A stretch of 64,000 nucleotides of DNA from Osmia lignaria lignaria. Lineage: Eukaryota; Arthropoda; Insecta; Hymenoptera; Megachilidae. A program made the position numbers and the translations under genes. Positions 1 through 12,300 of the stretch are shown one piece after another (position 1 is the first letter of the stretch; every line of letters begins with the position of its first letter). The notes beneath the pieces are model-generated. The model searched no databases, had not been told where the DNA came from, and saw only the letters and a program-made list of their open reading frames with translations. The stretch spans positions 5,396,501-5,460,500 of the forward strand of contig NC_135044.1 of NCBI RefSeq assembly GCF_051020975.1, in the 5' to 3' direction.

Positions 1-903
1 GCGAGTTATTTTAATAATGAGGGTGTACCGCGGCGCTTTGTAGCCTCTTTCTTTTTCAGCCGTCGTGGATCGTCGGGGAAGGGAACGCGTGATTATTTCT
101 CGTGGTTGCGTGCCCACGATATCGGATGATCGATTAATTGATTTCTGTTATATAAAAACGTCCAAGGAGAACGAGCGACTCGACGCCTCGTTTCCATCGC
201 ACCGCTCACGTTTCTCAACCTTCTATCCTCGACGCAGAAAAATCAGATGCTCCTTTTTTTTTATTTCGTGGACGGATCGTTGACACGGACGTTTCGTCGA
301 GCTGAATCGAATGCGCGTTAATAAATGCAACGGGGCACCTAGTTTATATCGCGAGGGGGAAAAAGTAACTGACCGATATCGCGGTGCAGCATCAAAAATG
401 CAACCCTATGGACGTTGTGCGTCTATAGCCGCGAGTGATACAAGTCAGAAATCGATCGGCTGAAACTTGATCAATTATTTATCTGCTACTTGTTTTGATG
501 GACTTGGAGAAGAAACATTCGTGGCCCGTTGCGGCTCGATGATAGTTCACTTTTTTCAAAATCAACAGTACGAGGAGCTGTCGAGTGAAAATCACTCGTT
601 CGATAAGTACGGTACGAAAAGATAGAAGAGTTAAGTAGGAGATATCGAAATCGAATTGAAAGCTATGAATGACAGATGAATGGGCAGAATAAATACAGTG
701 GTTATTAATTTTATAGTAGAACGTCGTATATCGAACCGAGATCATTCACGGATGATCCATTGGTTAATAGAGTTTTCCGAAGGTCGATATTCTCGGTAGG
801 TGATGATCTCGCGATAGAAAGCCGCGTGAACGTCAGAAGCCGCGTCCGAATCCGTATTCCGGCAAATGGTCGCCGATTTTCGGCGCGCTCGGCGCGAGAA
901 CTC

Positions 904-913
904 CTCCTATTTA
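904..913 (+). promoter_or_regulatory. MEF2-type site upstream of junctophilin
   Basis: CTATTTATAA fits the MEF2 consensus YTAWWWWTAR exactly. MEF2 drives muscle genes in insects and vertebrates, and junctophilin is a muscle and neuron membrane-contact protein, so the location makes sense. The match is sequence-only; such sites also arise by chance in AT-rich DNA, although the local sequence here is fairly GC-rich. Confidence 0.4.
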
Positions 914-1089
914 TAAACGTTTTGAACCCGGTCGCATTGGCGAACCTCTCGAGCTGTCCGCTCGAGCTGCCTCCTCGTGGGCCGGTACCTCGGCGTGGGG
1001 AACAATTCGCCACCCCATGGTAAAAATAGAAGCTGCTAGCCAGCTAGCCGAGAACCTCGAGGCTAGAGCTCGAGCGTTAGCGCGAGCAC

Positions 1090-1110
1090 CGCTCTAGCCA
1101 CGCTAGAGCG
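1090..1110. other. Short perfect hairpin in the upstream region
   Basis: CGCTCTAG and CTAGAGCG form an 8-bp perfect inverted repeat around a 5-nt spacer. The preceding 150 bp are unusually rich in CTCGAG, GCTAGC and CTAGAG words, making a dense cluster of small palindromes. The role is unknown; it may be a promoter element or a leader hairpin. Confidence 0.4.
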
Positions 1111-1450
1111 GACATACGTTACTCTTCTGTCCCAGTGAGTGAGTGATTCGAGTTAGTGCGAACAGATTCACCGAGGCCTAGCATTGCCACCTTTCTCGAT
1201 GATCATGACGAGCACGCGTCGATCTAGCCACTTCGTCGATCCGTACGTGTCCGGTACGTTCGGTTAGAGATCTTCTTTCATTGTCGTTCACCAGTTGGCC
1301 ACGAGGTCATTTCTTGCGGGCGTAGATGGTGTGGCGGCGAGGTCAGCCAACCGTATCAGAGGAATCGTTCTATATATTTCCCAGCCGTAGCGGCCAGCTT
1401 CGCGAAACTCTTTCGCGAAGTCTAGTGAATATTTTAAGACCGACAAGAGT

Positions 1451-1475
1451 CCGCCGCCGCCGCCGCCGCCGCCGC
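1451..1475 (+). repeat. CCG trinucleotide microsatellite
   Basis: About eight perfect CCG units lie in the probable leader or promoter of junctophilin. No coding function is supported. Confidence 0.85.
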
Positions 1476-2191
1476 ATGTAGGAAGAGGAGGCGAGGGCTG
1501 ATTCACACTGGTCGCCGTTTCGCACGTAGGAGGATCAGGGAAACGGCAGTGAGGATGCTGCTACGAGCCGCGTACGCTGCGTGGACGCCGAACCACCATC
1601 GTCGGGGGAACGGGCCGACCTAGACGATTATCGAGGCAGCTTGTTCACCGACCAGCTTTTCGCCGACTGGTCGAGCGCGGAACAAGCTCACAAGCAGCCA
1701 TCGAGAATCAGAGATAGGGTTAGACGAAGAGGGGGAGAAACGACGAGTGAAAAGAGTGAGAAAGAGAGGGCCACATTCCGAGCGGATCACGGATGCTTAT
1801 AGAAGCGTTGCGTAACGGCGTCAGACGGACGGCGAAACCGCGGCTGCTGGCCCGTCGAGTTTCGACAAGTTCGACGAAAAACCCGCTCGCGTCCTCTTCT
1901 GGCATCGAGGCGGACGTCGAACGGCCGCGGACCGATACTCGCGCCCATCTCCGACAGTGTGCTGATCCTCTCTGCCGTTCGTCGTGCGTCCAATTTCCTA
2001 CGCGCCACTGATCGAACCGATTAATCGAACCCCCGCATCCCCTGATCCCCCCACCCCTATCCGCGTTTCATGACTCCAGTGAACAGTGCGAGTGCGAGTG
2101 TCAGGATCAGGACGATCGACCGCGGTGATCATCGCGGTGGTGAGGCAGAAAGAGGAAGTGAAGTAGGGTCATAGAAGAACGTGTTAGGAGT

Positions 2192-2215
2192 AGAGAGAGA
2201 GAAAGAGAGTGAGAA
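2192..2215 (+). repeat. GA-rich tract (GAGA-type)
   Basis: An imperfect GA repeat lies in the purine-rich leader. In flies such tracts bind GAGA factor; that role is an inference here. Confidence 0.5.
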
Positions 2216-2823
2216 AATAAAAGAGGAAAGAGGTGGCTCGCAGAGGGTTGAAATTCCCAACGGGTGGATCGATCCCGCGTGTCCCAGTGCGTTTCAAGGC
2301 CACGCGAACTCCGCTCGACGATCACCCTTCTCGCGGCTGCGATCCCCTACGAACGGACAGCAGACTCGAGCCTCGACGTCGTCGTCGTTTCGCATCTCCG
2401 CTCCTCGTATGCCGTCCGAGCAACCGCGACTAAAATTAACCCGTGTCGAATCTTAGAGCATTTCTGATCTAGCCGAATGCTTTAGCACCGAAACATCGTA
2501 TTTATAGATCGTACACAAGCGATAACAAAGGGAAGAAAATACCAAAAAATAAAAATATAAAAAAGAATCTTGACAAATTCGAACCGAACGACGATGCTCG
2601 AGTCTCGACGATCGTAAAGGTGCGCGGTGTCTCGGTGAACGTGAAAAACGCGGTTTTCGTCACACGGGGTGAACGGTGGTTTTTCTTCGGTGATCTTGCA
2701 GAGATCCGTTGGTGAAACGCGTGAGAGAAGAAGAAACGTGGAGACGAACAGGAAGGATGATGGATCAACGTCCAAAGGGACGGTTGTGCGATCGTTGCTA
2801 ACCGGCGGGCACGATAACGTCCA

Positions 2824-2896
2824 CGATAACGACCACGACCAAGACGAAGACGCCGACGACGACGACAACGACGACAACGACAACGACGACGACTAC
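2824..2896 (+). repeat. Imperfect GAC/AAC trinucleotide repeat in the 5' leader
   Basis: A run of GAC and AAC triplets about 130 bp before the start codon would read as Asp/Asn in one frame, but that frame has no ATG start. It is most simply an untranslated low-complexity tract. Confidence 0.75.
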
Positions 2897-2980
2897 CACG
2901 AACACGAGGAAGAAGAAGAAAAGGACGAAGATTAGGAGACACGTGGTGGGGAAAGAACGAGAGGTAGAAGGAGGTGGTGG

Positions 2981-3172
2981 ATGAAAAGAAGGAGGTGGAA
3001 GAGACGAGAGGCGGTGAGAAGAGATGCAGCAACAGCCACAGTCTGGCCAACAGTCCGGGGCACCGAACGGGGTGGCAGGTGGTGCCCAATTGCCTCAAAC
3101 AGGTGGCATCGGTTCGGCCCAACCTGGAGCGACAGGTACCACCACGACGGTGTCCAATCGTGCCCAGGTTAA
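2981..3172 (+). promoter_or_regulatory. Upstream ORF overlapping the junctophilin start
   Basis: An ATG at 2981 opens a 63-codon frame that runs past the main ATG at 3024 in another frame and stops at 3170-3172. Its context is weak (T at -3), while the main ATG has G at -3, so leaky scanning could still reach the main start. An overlapping uORF of this kind usually lowers translation. The peptide resembles nothing I know. Confidence 0.4.
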
Positions 3173-3334
3173 CGGCGGCAGATTCGATTTCGACGATGGC
3201 GGCACCTACTGCGGCGGTTGGGAAGATGGAAAAGCGCACGGACACGGCGTTTGCACCGGACCCAAGGGCCAAGGTGCCTACTCCGGTAGCTGGCACTATG
3301 GATTCGAGGTCTCCGGTGTCTACACCTGGCCTAG
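3024..3334 (+). CDS. jp: Junctophilin coding exon 1
   Basis: Encodes residues 1-103 and two bases of Ser104. ATG 3024 is chosen because an in-frame TGA lies nine bases upstream and the -3 base is G. Residues 1-50 are a Q/G/T-rich extension; from memory, vertebrate junctophilins begin almost directly at the GGRFDFDD motif (here 51-58). MORN motifs I (61-75) and II (85-98) follow, and the exon ends in the YTWP signature. The donor is ctag|gtgaga. Confidence 0.93.
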
Positions 3335-6300
3335 GTGAGATCACGATCTGTTCCTTCGGTTCCTTATTCATTTTCTGGCACGCCTCCAAACGCGATCGTC
3401 GCTCTTCGACCCCGTGCGTGGATTTTCTCTCTTTGAAAATCGATTTTCCATCGCGTACAACGTGGACGAAGAGGTGAACGTGTTAAGAGATATTTCAAAG
3501 AGTATCTTGCTTCAATTTTTTTCTCTCCGTACCGTGTTCCATCGTTTAACGCTAGAACTGCCGACGTTTCGTGCACGCTTATTTTTAATTTGAAAATAAT
3601 GTAGAATCTCAACAATAGCCAACATATATTCCAACAAAAATAGCTTGATAAAATTTATAATTTAAAATTAGAAACTTGAAAGCAATCATTTTGACTGGTT
3701 TGCTGAATACCATCTCGGTTCACCTCGACTTCCGTATAAATTGTACATTTCCAGACCAGATAAACCGTGTTTCGTTAGCGACACGCTCTATATCGACATC
3801 GATCTTTAAATTTAATTAACGAAAGTGTTTCCAACTCGGAGAATACCTTTCGATAGAGAAAATATCAAATATACAATCATCCCCGTATATTACCAACGAT
3901 TTAGCCGAAAAGTGGATGCAACCCTTTACAATGAAATTAATTTCATAGCAGCTTAATGTTTCTAAAAATCATCCAAATGAAATACTTTGAATTTCCATGT
4001 TGATTGATAGAAAATTTCGTCGTTTTTCGAAACCGATGAATATCATCGGATAATGGAAAATTGTAAACAGGTCAGGGGATTACATATTCAGCGTCAGGAT
4101 GACCGGTTAAGAGATAGGGAATCCTGGTGAAATTCGGGGAAATAATTGTCTAGCGCGTCCGTGAACTAGCTCCTCCTAACCGCTCAGTTCCCAGTGACCT
4201 GGACTTGTTGTCCTTGCACTCGGTGACCCACTTTCGGGATCGGGAGATTCCCGGCCGGCCGCAGGTATATACCGAGAGATACGTGTCAAGGTTTCCCGTT
4301 CATCACGAATTGACGCCGTTAATGGCGGCTTTTACTGATAGAATAAAATTACTACGTTCCAGGCCACCTTTCACCCTCCTGAAACCTTAATCACTACGCT
4401 AAAACTATAGACAGTCTGGAAAAATCATTTTTTTATAAAAATGACTTGTTGCTTCTTTAATAGTTTGTTTATCAAGGAAAATCAAATGAATTGACTCGAA
4501 ATAGAACGTTTTCCGCGCAGTCAAATCGAAATAGTCTCGACGCGTTCGACGATTTCTTTCTACGAAAAAGCGCGCGTAACGCGACTATATTTGATCCGTC
4601 GATCGTTCCGGAAGAAATTCTGTCACGCGTCTTTAAATAGTCCGTTGCAACGAGAGAGACCGTAAATATAATTGTTATTAACATCGGCCGTCACCAACCG
4701 CCTTTCGACCGTACAACGAAAAATTGACCCACATTTTTATGTATTTTTAGCCCGCGCCAGTGTTCATCAATGGGACCGAGGGATTAGCCCACCCTCCCGA
4801 AAGAGAAAGAAAAAGAAAGGGAAAGAAGAAAATATAACCGCGAATTCGACATTACTATATTTAGATTTCGTTTCGTACGAATGTTGTGTCGCGGTGTAAC
4901 CCGAATTCGTTGCCTCGTAAATAACGCTTCCCACGTTAGAAATTCGACGATTCGAGGCTCGAATAGTCGAATAATAGGTCGCGTGTATACAACCGATGCT
5001 TCGAATCGTTTCAAGTATACGCCCACATTGTCAAACGACAATTATTGGGACACCTGAGCTATCCGAAATATCTGCGTACCTCGAATATCTGATTTGTTCG
5101 TGTACACGAGCCTTGTACTACAAACTTTCGATATAAATTTAGATTATATGTGCATTCGTGATCAAATCAGGCTTCCCCGGGAAAAATGGTAATGTCCCGA
5201 GATCCAACCCTTCCCCCTCGGCGTCGACGAGGAGACTGACGATGCGCGAGAACAGGCCCCTTGCTATTATAGATCCGTGGCAGACCACCACTTGCGTTAA
5301 TTTTTGATAAATTATTCATTTTTGATAACTTTGGATTGATTCAATTTTTCTGTAGAAAATAAATCAAATTATCTAATAACATTGAACTTAATTTGAAATT
5401 AAAAAGAAAAGGAAAGAAGAACCCTCCTTTGATAAGTAACAGTCCAATTTCTGTTTTTGTATTTTATTTTCGAATATCTTGATCCTGGTAAAATTAGAAC
5501 ATTCTTAACCCCTATAAAATTCAACGATAGAGAAAAGGCTCTCGTGCGTCCTGTGCGTATCGATTAAGCGACGACATTAACCAGGCGTGTAGCAATTACG
5601 AGAACACGCCGAGGATTCCATAGTGGCACGTGATAGAAAAGTGTCGTGGAAAATGTATCGTGGATTCGATATTTATCGTGACCAAAGTCACGCACAGCCA
5701 ACGACTTACTAATTAAGACACGATAAAAGAACAAACGAATTTTGTGTTAATCGGTTTTTGCATTTGAAAGACATTCTGTAACCTCATTCACAAATAAACT
5801 TCTCGATCAATTATCTTAATTACACATCTAATATTCTATTCTCGTACCAATGTTCCATTTAATCGATTGGACATTTATTTTTTTGAAGTTTGAATAAAAC
5901 TATTACGTGCGTCAGATTTCATTAAGAGTTGTAAATTTTAGGTTTCACATTTTGCTAATGAAACGCTGATTAATCAGGCTCTCTATGTCTGATTAATCAT
6001 CCGGAGATACGATCATGCTGACCTTATTTCTCTTGCAATTCAATCGATTCTGTCTCGAAAATAGACAACAAATATGAACCGACTACGCGAGTTTTATGGA
6101 AAATTTCTACCCGACTTATCCGTAATTAATACTGAGAAAACTTCGAAAAGTTTTATGAATCTTCCAAAGTAATTGCGAAAAATAAGGGTACACGTAATAA
6201 TTTTAAAAAGGGGATACAATTTGAGGTAAAACGAATCAATTTGCCGTAAATCGAGGTGAAACGCTAATTCGTAGACCCAGTTCGCTGCAATAACAAAGAA

Positions 6301-9300
6301 TCGTGGGATAATTAGAATGGAAGCTCTCCGCTCGACGTCCCGGTTGAATCGTTAATTACTCCACCTTCCTTATCAACCTAATCGCACGTCTATTTAACGA
6401 TTCACCGGCGCTCGAGCTCGTTCGCTAGTCGCAACCAGCAATTACCGGATATTAAACAGCCTTTGCACTCGCCGTCATTTTTCACCCTGTGTATCGATCA
6501 GCAGCTAATGAATTTTTCCATCTGTTTTTCCTAACGAATCTTTGTAAACAATAAAATTATCCGATTATCACGTCGGTTGCTATAAACATTTTTTAAAGTA
6601 ATATTAATTAAACTTAGGAACTTGAATGAAAAGAAAAACTGATAATTCGTTATCCAAAAGAGTTAATTAAAACGGCTAATATACATAATTCTTTGTTTAT
6701 CAATCGAGAGTAATCGGTGGTAACTGAGAATAGACGAACGAGTACGAGGGATTAATATTCTCGACGCGTTTCGACGCGATCAAAGCGTGTCGCTTTGCCG
6801 GTCGGAAAGGGTGGAAATACCGTTGGAAAGAAAATAGAAAGGGGGAAAAGAAGGATGAAGAGGAGAGAGAGGAGGGTTCAGAAACGGGGAACTTGCGTTA
6901 GTCGCGACCACGTATATATGTATATCTGGGCCGAGAGATTCCGTTGGTTCGTTTCCGTTTAAACTGGAGCAAGGTCTTCGTCAAGTCGCGTCTCTTCCTA
7001 GGGATGCTCGATAAATCCATCTCCTGTCTCATCAATGACGAAGCCAAATAATTTTCGACGATCATTTGCCACCCTATCTTACCATTCATCAATCGAACGA
7101 CGAGTATATACCACAGAAAAGTTGGAATTGGAAATTTTCTTCCTCTTTATAGATTGGTCCCATTATGGGTTCCATTATTCGTAACTTTATACCTATGCGT
7201 ATATTTAAAGGGTTCAACTAGAATGAAAATTTCGCTGGAAAGATATTTTTTCGAAGGAACGAACATTGCTTTTGCGATACGCGAGAGATCACCAAAGAGT
7301 ACATCGGTTCTTAGGGTTCTTTCTTCGCGAGATGCAATATCGAGAAAAGAAAGGTCGGAAAGAAAAATTGCTTCTTCGTATCGAAAGAGATCTGTTAGGA
7401 GAAAGAAAAAAAAATCCAGCATCGCTGATAGAAAAGCGTGTCGATATTCGAGAAAGAAGGGGAAATGTTGAAAGGACAGATGCGGTTCGATAACGAGTTC
7501 CTTTCGTGTTGGTCGCGTATTAAAAGCGAAATCTGATCGCTTGCGTATCGAAATGCGCGAAATGAGAAACGAGTATTTTCAAGCGTAATCTTAAGCTTTT
7601 TTATCTCTAGTCGCGAATAACATCAAAGAAGGATAATCCTGATCCGCTAATCATGAAATTTTATAATAACTTATATGGATGAGTTTATGGAATTTAAATC
7701 TCGAATCGCTAGAAGCAACAAGTACGATGTTAAGGGGTGAGTCGTTAACAAGGCTGTGCGCGTGGAAAGAGGGTGAAAGAGAAAAAAACGCGTGATTGTC
7801 AGCAAGGATATCTGATTTCAGTGGGTCTGCGTACGAGGGCCAATGGCAGAATGGAAAACGACACGGGCTGGGCATGGAAACCCGTGGACGCTGGATTTAC
7901 CGTGGCGAATGGACTCAGGGATTCAAGGGTCGATACGGTGTCAGACAATCGACCACGTCCACGGCGAGGTACGAGGGCACGTGGGCGAGCGGCCTTCAGG
8001 ATGGATACGGTTCGGAGACCTATGCGGACAGTGGTGAGTTTTATTTTCTATACACCCTACATTTTCTATATAAACAAAAATATTCCAAAACAGATTTCTC
8101 ACGACAAAGTGTAACATAGATTATCAGCGAATTTCAAAATATTTTTTCAATTTCTATTTAAAAATCTGAACTTAAAAAAAAAAAGAAAAAAATAATAATA
8201 AAATAAAGAGGATATTTTCTAAATTTCTACCTAAAAATCTAAGCTTTAAAAAAAAACAGAGAGGAGAAAAATAGGAATGAGTACCTTTGGAAGTAGGCAC
8301 GCGGTCTGACCAAATACAGATATAATCCCCTGCCCCTGTTCGGTGGAAAACGAGAAGAGCTTCGAAAGCAGATGGAAAGCAAAATCGTTCGAGGATGTAA
8401 TGGAAGATTGACGCATAGTACGAGAGGACGAGCGAAATAAAGCTGTCAGGAACAGATCAAAGGATAGGAAGACAGGGCACGTGTATCAGACGCAAATTTT
8501 ACCTCGAATCTCTACACGAGCTTGTCGATGACTTCGAGCAGATCTTTGATCTTAATTTCAATTGCGTTTAACTTGTAGTTATTAATACGCGTTTTAATTA
8601 CCGATGCTGTCTGCGAGCGGAACGCTCCCTTTTTTGCATCAGATCGGGAACATTGCCAAAATGCTGCTCTAGCCAACAGCGGCTATCTTCAATCCGACGT
8701 TGCATTTCGTTGGATTAATAATCAATAAACAAATAATAAATTTGAATGACGCAGCGTTCGTTAATTAAGAAATTAAATTAGAGGAGGGAATGATGAAAAG
8801 CACCATTATTACGGCATATTAAAATACTCGAAACAAGAAATGGAGATTCAACGAGGGTGCAAAAAGGGGAGAGCCAAATGACAATGGTTTACTTATTCAA
8901 CGGGGTTGAATAAATCAACGGTAGAATGCTAATTAATTAGCGTCACGTGTCGTGGAATTGTGCGTGTCACGTGACGATCAATCTCGACATCCATAATTTC
9001 AACCGCTAAAAGTATCCTCTATTCGTTCGCGGACGTCACAGTGTTCCGTGAATCGACGTTTTAAGGTCACCGTCATTCGATTAATTGCTAGAAAGAGGGC
9101 TACATAATTGATCGGAGCAACTGAAACTGCGTCGTCTTTTCCACAAACAAATTCAACCGATCCTTGCCACGGATTAAACGAGCGATTCGAACGATTCCCT
9201 TTCATCTCTTTTTTACCACGATAATCGTATGTATACATCTGATTCGTAATAGTACAAAGTAACGCGAAGTGGCATCCCAGCGGTGCCTCATAAAGCAACT

Positions 9301-12300
9301 TCTAAGTTTGCGATAAAATCGCGTGACTCAGAGTGGAACTATTTGCCCGCTCGTTTCGAAAACGACCTCGATTTGTAAGCACGCGTGCGAACGCACACGG
9401 AAGGCTGACGACATTCGGAAAAAGATAAATTCAACATACGTGAACGAACGAAAATTTCGAGAAGAAACGTGAAACGATAAGGATGGAGCGTTCATATCAG
9501 GACGGAATTAATATGTCAAACCGTATGGTAAAAATGGACATGTGTCCAAGTTTCATTTCGTTGGAGAAAACAGACGATTCCGAGAGCGACGGCTAATCGG
9601 CTTAAAATCGTTCCGTTATCGAGGAATAAAAAGTTGGGAAGGTTGAAAAAGGTTGGATGAAATTATTCCCAGGCCACCTTGCGCTTTATCTCGACTACTG
9701 AAAATAACCGTTCTGGATCGCCGCGCAAAAACGACCAAAAGCATGCCGTTGTATTATGTCTGCGAATAGAAGCATCTTGAATTTCTTTTCGTTCCAGACG
9801 AATCAGAGTTATATTCGTAAGTGATATGAAATTTTCACTAAAAACAGCAGTGAAACGACTGAAAAGCTATTCGAACTGATGGAATATTAGATGCTGGATG
9901 TGAGTTATTTAAATTATTTAAAAAATCTATTACGCGATATTGCGTAATATTGCTTCTCCCGATATCGTAAGAAATTCGCGATAAAAAACGGAAGAATGTA
10001 AGAAGAAGGTTATACGAGAGGGAGAACGGTGGTGTAGATAAATTTTATTACGTTCCACATCTCGCCGGCTGCACTTGAGCGCTTTATTTAGAGCTGAACG
10101 AGCCAGCTGCCCGCGTTTTCCGATCTTATGGCGCCCCGTGTCAAGGAAGAAATGTAGACGATGATGTATGCCCCATAAAATCGTTACCCAAGAAGTATCT
10201 AACTAACCGCGCTCAAAGATGTGTTCAACATTCCCGACTCGTTATCGATGTAAAAAGCTAGCGCAAACTTTTTACGACATAATTGACGCGAAGGATTTCT
10301 TAGAAAGAATTATGCGAAATCCTAATTTCATATCGCTGTCGAAACAGAGCATAGTTCGTTTTATTCTACCGCGAGGCAAACGTGTTAACGAGAAAATGAA
10401 GCCGAGAGAAAATGCAAGGAGTAATTCTCCTTGTTTCACGCAACACGTAGACGGTTAATTACAGAGGTGGTAGAGAAGCGGTAGAATAATTCTAGCTGAA
10501 AGTGCATCGATGTGCAAAGTGGAAAGCGCATGTGTATGCAAACCACGTGGAGAATAACGAACCCGTGCAAATATTATGTTTACACACTTACCATGGCTGG
10601 ACCGTGCTGCTGGCTGTTCACCTTTCGTCCTTTTCAACTCCTTTAATTGCCAACCCAATGTTACCCGTCGTTGCAACCCTGTAACAAAAAATTTGTCCAT
10701 TATTTACAGTTCCATGGAAAAATCGAAAGAATTCTTGAATAAGAAGATAAATTAATATTGGAAAATTTATTACTGTAAAAGGAGGAGAGGAAAGAAATTT
10801 AATGGCAGGATTATAGAATGAAAGTAGAGTTAAACACGAATGCTTGTAAATGTTCAATTTGCATAACAATTTACAGGCGAAATTAAAAATCGTCTGTTTG
10901 CACGAGGGAGCGAATTGGAAGGGAGGAAGTACGTAATGGAAGAAGTGTGGTTCCCATTAAAAAGTGATTACTCGTCGACGTAAAACGGGAACGATTTGTT
11001 TTACGTTTTCTTTGTAACGGTGCCTTGGAAATTAATGAAACTGCATTGCTCGCAACAGTGATTCAACCCTTTGAGCAACGAGTTTTCATTGTGCCAGTCT
11101 CGAGTGAATTTCCTTGAATATTTTCATCATTCATTTATACCAGATTATAAATATCTTGGTTCACCGTTTTGGAAAACTATTTTCATTGATAGTGATATAA
11201 AATATTCGGATAAAAAGTGATTTCTAATGACCTAGACGTTCCAGAGTTAGAAAAAAAGTTAGAATTTTTTTTTTTTACGAACGATCCTTATCGCCTCTCG
11301 TTGAAACCATGAGAGCTCTCGCGAAGCTTATCCCGCAATCAGCTAAGCTACGAGTCGAGAGAAAGACGAGGGGAACGAACGACCCTACAAGCCCTTTACT
11401 AAAGAAAACAAGTCGATCAACACTTAAAGAACCATCTTGAATGAGTACAACTACTTGCAAGTAATTCATCGAGATTTTTCGAAATTTTCCCAATCAATAG
11501 CTTGATGATTAATTATAAAATAATTCTCTAATTATCGATCACCGTTACACACAAATTAGAGCTGCTCTGTTTTCAAACGATTCGTCGTTAATCTTCAACG
11601 AGTCTCGAATGAATCTATAAAAAGAAGTAAGCTCGATTAATTAAGAGACGATTAATTAGCGGGTAGCCTCGCTCGTGAAAATCACAGCTTGGCAGAATAT
11701 TTCGCGGCCAATTCCTCGTTTTTCTTATGGTTCATAAATATTGAACGAATGTTCTACGCCCTCGAACAAGGATCTGGTTCGTTTAAATAATGGATGCTTG
11801 CACGATGCGAGAAAAACGTGCTTTAGAAGTTCGCTTCCAAGGGCCATGATAAATGCGAATTCCACGCGAACCACGCCAAGATCGATCTTCTTATCGAGAA
11901 ATTATTTTTCCACCTCTTCTCTTCCTCTTGTAACATTCCCGTCGGCTCGGCAATTCCTCGCGCGAACGTTCGAATTTTTTCCTCCCGGGTATTTATTTAA
12001 GAATTAACATAGCTGTGTCAATTGGCCGGATCGAAAGATAGGCGTGAAAAATGCGTGACACCCGTTCTGTGCGACGCGAAATCCAGCTTGCCGCGAAACC
12101 GACAAACATCGCCATCCACGTGGAACGGAAGGAAGATTTATCGTTGCCTAAAAGCATCCGTGTTATGCCCGTAGTTAATTATCGCCCTTAATTAAAGGTC
12201 GACGCGAGGAATTTGCTGCGGAAGATGAAACGTTTCTATAACAACCTTCTCCCGACGATTTATTCGAAATCTTTTCATTTATTCTTTATCTTCAACGAGT

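Larger units (their letters stand above)
1..3023 (+). promoter_or_regulatory. Upstream region and 5' leader of junctophilin
   Basis: No conserved coding sequence is visible here. The last kilobase is purine-rich and carries low-complexity GA and GAC/AAC tracts, as is common in insect 5' leaders. A TATA-like string lies at 149-157, a MEF2-type site at 904-913 and a CG-rich hairpin at 1090-1110. I cannot place the transcription start, and 5'-UTR introns are possible. An in-frame TGA at 3015-3017 closes the reading frame just before the junctophilin start. Confidence 0.6.

Noticed and set aside
2669..2935. Asp/Asn/Glu-rich frame in the junctophilin leader
   Set aside because: Its first codon is GTG and it has no ATG. 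It only reflects the GAC/AAC tract.
2502..3389. 295-codon minus-strand frame across the junctophilin leader and exon 1
   Set aside because: Antisense of the GAC/AAC repeat and of exon 1. The peptide is Arg- and Ser-rich low complexity without motifs.
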